Origin: Guyanagaster necrorhizus
Lineage: Eukaryota; Basidiomycota; Agaricomycetes; Agaricales; Physalacriaceae
Reading direction: 5' to 3'
NCBI RefSeq assembly: GCF_019112545.1
Contig: NW_025064880.1
Coordinates: 373,337-437,336 of the forward strand
DNA: 64,000 nucleotides
Positions 1-9,094 of the stretch are shown one piece after another. Both the position numbers and the translations under genes were made by a program. A model generated the notes under the pieces. That model was given only the letters and a program-made list of their open reading frames with translations. It did not search any database and was not told the origin of the DNA. Positions within the stretch are counted from its first letter, which is position 1; every line of letters begins with the position of its first letter.

Positions 1-336
1 AATCTGTCCGGCCTAAACACGAGGAAACTTAGTCGATCCACTCTGGGTAAACCTAAAGACGCCCAAACGGAAGCCGTTCAATCACACCGTGCGGTTGGGA
101 CCGCTGCCAGTCGTAGAGAAATAAATGAACGAAGGGCGAGAGAAATTCAGACTCAAATGGAAGAGGAGAAAGCACGTCTGTCTTTTGAAAAACAGCGAGC
201 AGAACAGGAGGCCCATGAGCGCGTCATTGCGCGGAGGAACAATGAATCGGATGTTCAGAGCGCTCGAGAACGATATTTGGTCAGGAAACGGCAAAAACTG
301 GAGCATTCTGCAGATATTGATACCGAGCCCTCGTAG
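1..336 (+). CDS. C-terminal end of a charged coiled-coil protein (NSRP1/DUF2040-like?)
   Basis: Reading frame 1 is open from the window edge to a TAG at 334-336, so only about 111 C-terminal residues are present. They are rich in Arg, Glu and Gln with heptad-like spacing, consistent with a long helix, and end with a short 'SARERYLVRKRQK' block. That block resembles the conserved C-terminal tail of nuclear speckle splicing regulator 1 (DUF2040) proteins, but the diagnostic N-terminal domain lies outside the window, so the family call is tentative. No intron is needed in the visible part. The neighbour on the right is a convergent kinase gene ending at 481, leaving 144 nt between the stops. Confidence 0.5.
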   Translation, partial: NLSGLNTRKLSRSTLGKPKDAQTEAVQSHRAVGTAASRREINERRAREIQTQMEEEKARLSFEKQRAEQEAHERVIARRNNESDVQSARERYLVRKRQKLEHSADIDTEPS

Positions 337-480
337 ACTCTATTGAGATAAGTTGTATTTCTAGTTTCCTGTAATTATTGTCTTACTATGTATACTTATT
401 AGTGCTATATTTGATAGTTTCAATGCTGTCTACCGACGTGAACACGCCATTACACCGAGATAAACATTAGTCATGTCATG

Positions 481-1655
481 TCAGCGGTTTTGCAGTCGAT
501 GGTCTCCAATCAACGGTACCATCCTGTCAAATGCCTTCAAGATTGCGAGAGCGGTTGGTCGGTCGTCTGGATTTTCGTTCAGCATGGGCTTGATGATCTC
601 AAGTAGTTCTGGGACGCAGTATCCGCACATCTAGAGATGTCAATTAGAGTAAACTTTCCACGCTTAAGCCGCACAAAAATAACGTACTTTACATGCCCGG
701 AGCATTAGCACCGCCAGGGCCCATACATCCACCTTGAATGGATCGCGGCATTCACCATTTTCGCATTCCGGAGGAACTTCTGTGGCTCGAAACCCGACAA
801 AAGATGCACGCTGCCCCAGCCCCAATCTCCGGCTCAGCTCATAGTCAATGCATGCATAGCGGCCGTTATAATCCGTGACCAGATTTCGTAGGGAGATGTC
901 GAGGTGAGCAATTCGATGCATGTGCATGAAGGCGGCGTGCTATCCGAGTTCAGAGTGTCATCAACTTGAATTCATAATAGCAAGAAGACCCACCTCGATG
1001 CATTGCCGTAGCGCTCCGAGGAAAAGTCCCAAGCAGCATGGCCCTCCATCTGTAATCAATTGTGAAGACCATTCTTCCATTACAATGAAGGCCAGGTCAT
1101 CGTCAGGTACGACCACCAGATCAAGGACGGCTACCGGTCGCGTTGAGCAAGGGACAAGGACAAGAATTGAAACGCACGTATGCAGTGGTTCATCTGATGC
1201 TCTCGGATTGGGGACGTCGAAAGAAACCGTATCACCTCTAGTTCACGGCTTCCGCAGTGTACAGCTTTGATAATAACTTTTGCACCGTTTCGAATGCATG
1301 TTCCTCGAAACAGATTATCGGGCTGGGGGGGTATATGAAGATCATCAAGGCTCGATAACACAACAAGAAGAAGAGGGCGTACCAGTCCGGCATCCGGACA
1401 GAGAGCATCATCACCATGTGCTAAACGCGCCTTCGTCAAGGACGGAAGTCGGTTTACTCCGTCCGCAAAGTGATCATGGTAATATTGTTTAACGTCTCGA
1501 ACGGTGTCCAAGCGAAATCCTTTGGAGAGCAGCAGGTTACGATAGTCGGGCCAGTGTGGAGATACGCGACAGTTTACATCCTCCTCGTCCATGGAGGAAG
1601 AGGAGGAAGCGGGGGACTGTGGCTCATGACCGTCCTTGCGCCTCGAAGTAGACAT
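481..1655 (-). CDS. Protein kinase-like protein (FunK1-like basidiomycete family)
   Basis: Four exons (1655-1178, 1130-994, 939-688, 630-481) give 338 residues. The N-lobe carries an 'AKVIIKA' strand with the ATP-site lysine. The hinge is 'FIVMEEW'. The catalytic loop reads HLDISLRNLV, so the HRD Asp and the Mg-binding Asn are present. The DFG position is replaced by IDYE, which I recall as common in this mushroom-specific kinase group. The C-lobe has the 'VDVWALAVLM' helix and a final 'NPDDRPTA' block. The longer open frame begins at a GTG; the first ATG is at 1655. Introns are 47-57 nt, and the first join restores NHCIPVLDLVVV. Substrate and pathway are unknown. Because the DFG motif is altered, activity is uncertain. 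Confidence 0.8.
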
Positions 1656-2257
1656 GTCCTGTAGAGGCACAAGGAAGCATGGACGAAACGCAGCCTCTAT
1701 ATGAGGACAAATTTAAGCCACGGCAAGGTCGTATACAGTATCATGGAGAATGACGAGGGTAGGAAATAAATTCCATTGGGAGTAAAAGACAGAGGCCGTG
1801 CCCGGAACATCGCATGTCCACAATCAAGGAGCGACAGTTTTATGACCGTATTCTGAAAGACGGTCGTTTTGATGCCAATTTTTTCCAGCAAAAGAGGCAA
1901 AACCTTCTCAGGAATAGCGCTAAAAAGTGAATCCACAGACTGGGGTCGCTGGAGGCGAAGTAAATATCCTACAGCATCCCCTACGACAGTCAGAATGTAT
2001 GGTATACGTAACTCTGTTGGAACGGGCCCCCCCTTCAAGGCAGCCGTGTCAGCACATAAATGGTGCTTGGTGCATGGATTGAGTGGACTAAAGAATCAAG
2101 ATCGGTCCGGGCAGGCCCACTTTAGGTAATCTATCTGCCACGTGCCGAATGAACGCTGAGCGGTCCCGTCTGTCGCGTGAAGGACTCTTCCATTTGCGTC
2201 CTCCATCACAACCTATCCATTTCATTTATCCCTGATTTCCTTGATCCAGCCCTTGCC
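1656..2257. other. Divergent intergenic region, no supported gene
   Basis: This 602-nt gap separates the divergent kinase and RRM genes. It holds a 113-codon open stretch on the minus strand (1697-2038) that begins at a TTG, has no early ATG and matches nothing I recognise. A palindromic CACGTG lies at 2139-2144, about 114 nt upstream of the RRM gene start, and is a candidate bHLH-factor site. Confidence 0.5.
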
Positions 2258-2898
2258 ATGGAGGAAGGTACTAAATCGAAGAAGACCGTCTTTGTGGGGG
2301 GAATCGCCGAAGATGTTGACGAAAGCATGATATACGAACATTTTTCCACTTTTGGTGTGTGAACCCATGTTGCAGCACTTTGACTGTATTCATGTCCGTC
2401 CCGCAGGTGACATTATCGAAGTACAGCTTCCTCCGGCTGTAACGAACTTCAACCAGCAGTCTGGTCGGTGCTAGGAACACTCCTACAGCAGCCTTGACTA
2501 ACTTTGTCGCAGAGGCAAAACATCGAGGCTTTGCTTTTGTCACATATGGTTCGTCGGCCGATGCTCAGGATGCCATTGATAATATGGACATGAACGAAAT
2601 GCACGGCAAAGTCATCAAGGTCAATCTGGCACGCCCCATGAAGACCCCCATGCAACTAGGAGGAAACAGGGCGGGTGAGCAGCTGCGCCTATATATCCTC
2701 CATTCTCGTCCTGATCCCGTTCATTTAGTCTGGGAATCAGAAGAATGGCTCAAGGAACACGTAAAGCCTCTCGCGGAGAGTGGAGGTATGTCCTCCGCCG
2801 ATCTGCCTCAAATGTTCCGGACTTGACTTTTCCAAGGAGTGCAACGCCGTACCACCCAGCGTGACAGGCCGGAATCTGAAGACGCCATGGAAGAGTGA
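2258..2898 (+). CDS. RRM protein related to cyclophilin E/Cyp33, without the cyclophilin domain
   Basis: Five exons (2258-2354, 2407-2463, 2513-2674, 2729-2785, 2837-2898) encode 144 residues. A single RRM fills residues about 8-90, with RNP2 'VFVGGI' and RNP1 'HRGFAFVTY'. The segment after it, NLARPM...VWESEEWLKEH, closely parallels the linker after the RRM of PPIE/Cyp33 (NLAKPM...VWSDDDWLKKF). In animal PPIE a cyclophilin-type prolyl isomerase domain follows. Here the protein ends after about 20 charged residues, and no cyclophilin sequence follows on this strand before the convergent TAF13 gene. It is probably a nuclear, spliceosome-associated RNA-binding protein. Each splice join keeps the RRM intact, so I am confident of the structure. 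Confidence 0.88.
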
Positions 2899-3162
2899 TG
2901 CCTATTCACTACGATTACAGCACTAAAAGGGTATGTGAATTCGCACCAGGCCGTTCAAACTATTGACGACAGAACGGTAAGCTCCGTCTCTAACGTACGT
3001 CCGACCTCAACCCTCGGAAATATCACTGAACGAGTTCCTGTATATGTACACGGACGAAGGACAGAAGCTTTGGCTGGCAATCGCCGTTCTGCGTGGAAGG
3101 GTAGATTGGGGACAAGGTTGACTACATCCAAAGGTTACTACACACCGGTGTTTGTTGGTCTA

Positions 3163-3877
3163 TTATAAGCCCCTTGGATTGTCTGCATCATCGAATTGCG
3201 CTCGAGCACGTTTGATATCTTCCTGCATGAACAGCAGCTCCTCCATTCGAGCCAGCTTCTTTGAGTCGGCTGGCCGCGAAAGGACACGCCTTAATTCGTC
3301 AACAGACAAACGACCTTTCTTTGACGATCCGCCAGCCGCTAGACACTGTGTGCGATGTCGTGTCTGGTCAACAAAAGGGACGAATGAGACACGCACGACA
3401 TCAGTAATGTATTCGATAAGAATCTCCTCCATTACATTCACGGTATCGTTTGCCGGATTTCTATCATCTCCAAAGCCATACATAAGATTCTTCACTACAA
3501 CACGTTGAGACAGGTAAGAGCGACAGAAGCGCTACTCGCTTACATTCTTTGGTAAACAAGCCCTTCATATTCGACTGCTTTCTCGACCCCCGTCCTGCAC
3601 CGGTGCTGGTCGAAGCAGTGTTGTCTCGTGCATATGAAGGTGTGTAAGGTTGGAATGTCGTTGATCTCGGTACCGTTGGTGTCGGTGTCGGTACTGGTCG
3701 TTGTGGTTGTGGCTGTACTTGTGTTGCAGGCCTGACTACTTGGGCACCTGGATGGACGTAAGGATACTGATGATACGACCACGGTTGGTAGCCGGCTGGC
3801 GACTGGTACGCGTAAGGTGTTTGTGTATAGGCACCATAAGGATACGTCGCAGAGGTTGGTTGACTATAGTAAGACAT
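3163..3877 (-). CDS. TAF13: TFIID subunit 13 (TAF13) with a long Tyr/Pro/Gln-rich N-terminus
   Basis: Two exons (3877-3544 and 3494-3163, 49-nt intron) give 221 residues. Residues about 112 onward form the TAF13 histone fold, beginning LFTKELKNLMYGFGDD and continuing through the 'VMEEILIEYITDVV' helix. The join across the intron restores the E-L-K-N sequence. In TFIID, TAF13 pairs with TAF11 and helps seat TBP at the core promoter. The first 105 residues are low-complexity (Tyr, Pro, Gln, Thr) and look disordered; human TAF13 is only about 124 residues, so this is a lineage-specific extension. The gene converges on the RRM gene, with 264 nt between the stops. Confidence 0.93.
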
Positions 3878-4007
3878 GGAGGTTAAAGCTTAGAAAGTTG
3901 GACGAGACATCGTGGGAAATTTCTGCCCAAAGTCAACAAATCTCAGTCGCCAGTATATACGGCATGAAAGTACAAATACAATACAGTAATTAACCGCACA
4001 TCATTCA

Positions 4008-5799
4008 TCAGTCGCTATCGTCTCCATTCGCACCCGATTCCAACTGCCTCGCCCGCTCCATTAGTTCTTTTATGTTCTGCCACTCAATGTCAATGATCTT
4101 TCGCTCATCGAGCCATTCGCAAATTCCATCGGCATCATCAAGATCTTCAGGTGGTTTCATGCCACCTGCATACGCCACGCGAACAAACCTGCCCGACTGT
4201 TTATGAACGTGGAGCTCGTCAACCTCGTTCTCTACAGACTTGAAAAGTTTGTACTAGGAGAAACGACTGTCAATGGCTACAGCGCAGGTGATATCAGAAG
4301 AGATCGTACCTCCCAGTGAGATATTTCATGATATATTCGTGTGCGTTTGGCGCAAAATCGTCCAAAGTAAAATTCGTGTGTCTGCTCCTCATTGTCTTCA
4401 TCATCGCTGCCCTTCGACTCATCGGGCTGGTCCTACGAAGCAATTTACAAAACGCCGTCGGTAGAAAAAATCTGGACTCACTTGGAAACCCAATGGGTCA
4501 TATGGTGATCCACCGAGCTGTCCTCTCAAAGTTGATAGCCTGCCTCCCAAATGGCAGGCATCGCACTGAGGAAGAGCAAAATCCAGCTTGTACAAGTTGA
4601 AATCCGGACACGTCTCCAACGATTTCTTGAATTCAGGTCGCCATACAGACGACGCAACGAGAGAATCTCTGAGGCCAATGAGTTTTCTTCGAGCAGATAT
4701 CAGCGCCACAGAAAAGTAATCATCTTCAAAGTGAGGGTTGAGAAGTGACGACTAGAAATGAGGAACCTTTGCTTACCTTTCATTGCACGTTTCATAAATT
4801 TGTGCCTCTCAACAGCAGGATGGACAGCTATGTGGACGAAGAACTGGAATACAATCTTGAACTGGTGCGCAAGATCTTGTTGGGGCCTAAACTCGGCGGG
4901 CAGCAGAGCGACGCCATCCCCGTCATCTTCGACGATGAAATCAGACGACTTGTCTGAGTGTTCTGATTCATCGAAAAGGCTATCATTCTCGCTGTCTGGT
5001 TGTGCGTCTTTGAAAGGTGTGTCACCGTCATTTTCGGACTCATCCTCTTGTTCCTCTGAGTCTATGGATTCCACCGGTCTTCCCTGCTTCTTTCCTACAT
5101 GGCTGTTTATAATATAGCAAATCAAAGCAGGGTTGGTACGTACGTTTGAGCTTCTCAAGGTTACGCTGAAACGCAGTTTTCCTATGGCGTGATCGTAAAC
5201 GCGACTCCAGGATATCTGCGGACGCATGATCAAGTAACATCCGCCGATTAGTGACGGAACAACATACGTTCTTCCTCTAGCTCGTCGTCCTCTTCTTGTT
5301 GTTCGGGTGGGGATGAAGGGCGAGGGCCCCTGCGCAGTCTATTACGTCGGACAACTGGAATATCCGATTCTGAGTCTGAAATTTGCTGGCCTCGCTGTCC
5401 ATTGCTTGAGCCCTTAACTTTGCTAGATTTGAGGGATCTGGACCTGACATTCAACTTTTTCGTTACAAGAACAGGGGATCCAGAAGAAATCTCGTCGTCG
5501 CTATCTACAACGACTTGTCTTCGCTTCGATGGGGACGGCTTAGCTTCATCGACGAGAACCTTTGGCTCGAATTTTATGCCACCAACGTCTGAGTCTGACT
5601 CGCCGCCATCCGACGCGTGCTTGACTGCATCGTGTCCTCGTTTTCGCTTTGTGGGTGACACTGATGGGGCGGATTCTTGGTCTTTGACACGCTTCGATTT
5701 AGACTTCTGAAGAGGAGAGCGCATTGGTGAAGATAAAAGGCCAAATAGAGTGGCCTGCTTGAACTTGGCCTGGCCTGTCTTTGGTTTCTTTGGCGGCAT
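4008..5799 (-). CDS. DUF4211-domain nuclear protein
   Basis: Six exons (5799-5268, 5215-5144, 5094-4777, 4723-4482, 4432-4310, 4253-4008) encode 510 residues. The N-terminal half is Lys/Arg- and Ser/Asp/Glu-rich, with likely nuclear localisation signals ('KKSKSKRV', 'PTKRKRG'). A basic helix (about residues 180-200) and an acidic stretch follow. The C-terminal 250 residues match DUF4211: 'DYFSVALISARRKL', a CDACH zinc-knuckle-like motif and 'FGRFCAKRTRIYHEISHW'. The start is at MPPKKP; the fr ame stays open upstream to 5925, so a longer start is possible. Function is unknown in fungi, although the domain is widespread in nuclear proteins. Every join is in phase. Confidence 0.88.
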
Positions 5800-6266
5800 G
5801 GGGTCAGGTAAGTAAGAAGAAATTCGTGGTGCTGGCCGGGAAAGGAAAAGCTGCTGCACGGTTGCACGTGGTTTGCACGGGACCATTATCAACGCTCGGA
5901 CGACGACAGTGCTTGAATCCTCCATTACCCACCACTACCAGGATGGCAGCCCAAGGACATCTCCTCTTGTGCTCAGAAAATTCTCGTGGTTGGACGACGG
6001 CCATCTTGTGACTCGCAGTGGTCTTTGCCACACAAAAGCACAGCATTCAGGATCATTCACATGCAAGTCATATCGCGTGCCTGAAATAGTAATAGTAATA
6101 GTATAGTTATCCGCAACACGGCATACGGCATTGCAACCCCACCCATGGTCCCGCCCTCTGCGCTGGGTTTTCGTACGGAGTTAGAGATAGCCACGCATAT
6201 CGCCGGTTGGTTCTTAGTTATATAACTAAGATCCAATTCCCTTCAACTCCGGCCCTGGATATCATC
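5800..6266. promoter_or_regulatory. Divergent promoter between the DUF4211 and F-box-like genes
   Basis: This 467-nt region between opposite start codons has no supported gene. A CACGTG palindrome at 5865-5870 lies 66 nt upstream of the DUF4211 gene start. A short (AATAGT)n run lies near 6086-6103. No clear TATA box was seen. Confidence 0.4.
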
Positions 6267-7531
6267 ATGTCTGGCGTTCGCGTTATCCCTCAGGAATTGG
6301 TCGACTCCATCATCGATGAAATCCCACCCGACGATGCTGATACCCTTCGCACCTGCACACTGGTCAACCATTCCTTCTTTCCTCGTTCCCATAACCGCCT
6401 CTTCTCCACCGTTGTCTTGCGCAGCTGCTCATACAAACATGCCAATGCTAGTATCGATCCTTATCGACGTTTTATGCGTTTTGTGTCTCGCTATGCACAT
6501 TACGCCTCATTGGTCAAGGATATACAACTTTACGACTTCTATCTACCGGTTTCAGGCTCTTGGTTCACCCAAGATGATACCGTAATACCACGCATTCTCT
6601 CCCAACTGCCACACCTCGAGTCCATATCTATCTCAGCACTCGACTCCTGTCTTTCTTTCCCTATCATATCCGCTCTCCGCAATCTCTTTGCCTCTCCGAA
6701 ACTCCGGAGCATTTCCTTTTCCAACGTCAAGTTCTACTGCCCATCATATTCATTTTTATCTCTATTCTCGCGCGCCTCGGGTCCCAAGACGATCCATATC
6801 CATGGTGGTTTCTCTTATGGTACACATGATGAGAGTCCGCCGCCTTCAACGACTCATACGTCCTGCCAGGTGGATTCACTGTCTATCAACATGCATCCGG
6901 CTGCAGCCGCCGACTTTGTCGACTTTCTTCTAAGCCGCCGCTCAACCGTCGACATTAGCTCCCTTAGGAAACTACACATATGGACAACATGGATGAAACA
7001 TGCAGCCATTTTCAATCAGCTTTTGGCTGCCACAAGGAGCACTTTAGAGCAACTCGTTATTCATACTTCTAATTCTTGTGAGTATGCTCCCCTCATTATG
7101 CTGTTTCTCATTCATCGATGTCGTCAGCATTGCGACGACTGGACATTTGCCATGTGCCCAGCATTCAGTGCTTTCTCACTGTGTGCTTGACGCCTGATCC
7201 CTCTCCTTTGACCGCACTGGCGAGTCTCTTTGGAGGCCATCCCAGTGAACCGCGCCTCATGGAAGAGGTAGATTTGCATCTGCTAGTTAAACCTGGCATA
7301 CTGCTCCAGTCTCCATCTTCTGAAGGAGCGGCATTGGATGATATCCTCGTCAGTGTTCGACGTTGTGTTAAAATCTACCTCATCGTTGAATCTTCCGAGA
7401 TGAATGAGAAGACCAAGTATGAGCAGGCGTGTATGAAGAAGGTCATTGAAAGTCTTCCTGCGTTGCATGCCAAAGGTATTCTCACAGTCCAAACTTCTAG
7501 CACTACAGTGCGTTTCCATCACTGCAGCTGA
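6267..7531 (+). CDS. F-box-like protein with leucine-rich region
   Basis: Two exons (6267-7077 and 7128-7531) encode 404 residues. The N-terminus has the pattern of the short F-box variant abundant in mushrooms: 'IPQELVDSIIDEI', a spacer, then 'LRTCTLVNHSF' and 'LFSTVVL'. The remainder has irregular leucine-rich segments such as 'LPHLESISISAL' and 'SSLRKLHIW', consistent with a substrate-recognition solenoid. F-box proteins of this type are thought to be SCF ubiquitin-ligase adaptors, but most mushroom members have no known target. The frame is open upstream of 6267 without another ATG. It converges on the rhodanese gene, with 181 nt between the stops. Confidence 0.75.
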
Positions 7532-7712
7532 ACCTACTTTCTTGACCCCTTTTGTAGGTGCAAAATAATGCTTTTAGACGATAATTATAATTTATGTTCT
7601 TAACATGTAGTTCTTATGTTCCTAACGCGTAATTTCTCTCGGAGAATGTATAACAGCTGTACATTATGTATCATGCAATTTTGAAGTACATATCGTCGCC
7701 TTGCACCAATGC

Positions 7713-8195
7713 TCAAAGCTTACAAGTAAGCTCATCATTTCCGTACTTCTCTACCCAGCCTTTGATACCCCCTTCGAGAATGACTGCTCGGCTCTCTGTC
7801 ACCCCTCGTCTATCGAGTTCATCCTGATACCAGCCCGCTGTACGGGGCCCGCGACCACCGGGCTTACAGCTGTTGCAATGGAAGACGACGAGCTGATATC
7901 GTGCGAGAATGGGTATCAGAACGTGCAGAGTCGGATAGAAGGAATGTGCTGGGAGGTTAATAGCGCCTTTGATAAAAGATCCCTGTGAAGCACTATCAGA
8001 GGAGGACTACGGAACAGGACATAGCCTAATTACTTCAAAATCGGTGCGGCGGACATCTACAACCAAGACATTATTAAGATTCGTCGATTCGAGCAGCAGT
8101 GAGTGTAATTTTTCCGCTGATATACCATCGGGGATGCATTTGGGCTCCGGGAAGGCGTTGTACCAAGGGACCTCAGCTGGTTTCGACTCTGTCAT
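7713..8195 (-). CDS. Rhodanese/Cdc25-fold protein, possible arsenate reductase or phosphatase
   Basis: Two exons (8195-8034, 7982-7713; 51-nt intron) encode 143 residues forming one rhodanese domain: 'VLVVDVRRTDFEG' at the first strand, then the substrate-pocket 'GAINLPA' and the active-site region 'VVFHCNSCKPGGRGPR'. The family includes fungal Ych1/Acr2-type arsenate reductases and Cdc25 phosphatases, which use a catalytic Cys followed by an Arg. Here the HC...R loop seems longer (seven residues between Cys and Arg instead of five), so the chemistry is uncertain. The protein ends with 'VILEGGIKGW', a typical last helix of the domain. The next gene on the strand (DUF202) is 243 nt upstream of it in sequence. 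Confidence 0.82.
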
Positions 8196-8438
8196 CGATG
8201 ATTGTTGCTAGGATGAACCAAAGTATACCATCGATAGTAGTATTAGTAAAAACATGCCTGCCGTACACCCGGTTCTTATACAGTAACACATTAAAGCACG
8301 CGAAGAATGTATGTAAGAGCAAGTAATGATCATTATAATACATAAATAAGTGGCAAAAACCGTTCGTATGAAAGTCTAACAAGGGGCATGTCAGACAGAA
8401 TCGTCTTCAGCGAGTATATGAGGAACCTGCCCAATGTA

Positions 8439-8819
8439 TCACCTCTTTTCAGCCAGGACAAACGCAAAGATCACTGCTATAAGTGCGACCATACAGGTTG
8501 TAATAGCGGCGATGAAGATGCGGGCGACTGGGTACTTGCCCTTCGTCAGAGCGTTTTGTATTGAAAAGAACCTCGTCGCGCCAATAATCATCAGCGCCAA
8601 CGAAAGGGAGATGGCAGTTGCTCCTAAAGGACGAGCATATCTTTGCATCGCAGCGGAGGATAGAGGCCGGCTGGATGAGATAGTAAAGAGCTGCACGATG
8701 GCGACGCCCACAGAAGTGACGACGAGAGACGTCCGTACATAGGCCAGAAAGGTGCGCTCAGAGGCTAGGTGATCTCTTGCAACAGAACCATTATTGGCGA
8801 GAAGGAGGTTGATGCGCAT
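8439..8819 (-). CDS. DUF202 small integral membrane protein
   Basis: A single exon of 126 residues. The N-terminal 'ARDHLASERTFLAYVRTSL' block is the signature of DUF202 (YidH type), the same domain found at the C-terminus of vacuolar transporter chaperone (VTC) proteins and in Vtc1. Three hydrophobic segments follow at about residues 30-47, 62-80 and 98-120. Yeast Vtc1 belongs to the polyphosphate polymerase complex of vacuolar membranes; whether this stand-alone copy does so is not shown by the sequence. It is divergent from the giant gene starting at 9095, with a 275-nt shared upstream region. Confidence 0.85.
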   Translation of the reverse strand: MRINLLLANNGSVARDHLASERTFLAYVRTSLVVTSVGVAIVQLFTISSSRPLSSAAMQRYARPLGATAISLSLALMIIGATRFFSIQNALTKGKYPVARIFIAAITTCMVALIAVIFAFVLAEKR

Positions 8820-9094
8820 TGGGGTACTTTGAGGTCACTGTCGAAAAGAAAATCACAAATGTTTCAAATGCTCGATGGGATACAGAACGACGTACACAGG
8901 TTTCTGCAATGTTTCTTTATACCGCCGTATTCTCTGAGAATGTTTTGAGGAATGGATTCGTGCCCTTCATCGACGTTGGTAAGGGTAGATGGTGGACAAT
9001 TTCCAAGAATGATTCAGGGAAGCCGCAGCCTTGCTTCTTCTTCGCATCTGTCATGTACTCGTGAGCCATCTTCGACATACTCCAATAATTTACC

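Noticed and set aside
1697..2038. 113-codon open frame on the minus strand upstream of the kinase
   Set aside because: It starts at a TTG, has no early ATG, no motif and no clear splice partner; it is treated as chance or an unread 5' leader.
2899..3168. Possible tiny spliced gene after the RRM gene (ATG overlapping its stop)
   Set aside because: A short spliced frame can be drawn, but the product resembles nothing known and the region is most simply the 3' UTR between convergent genes.
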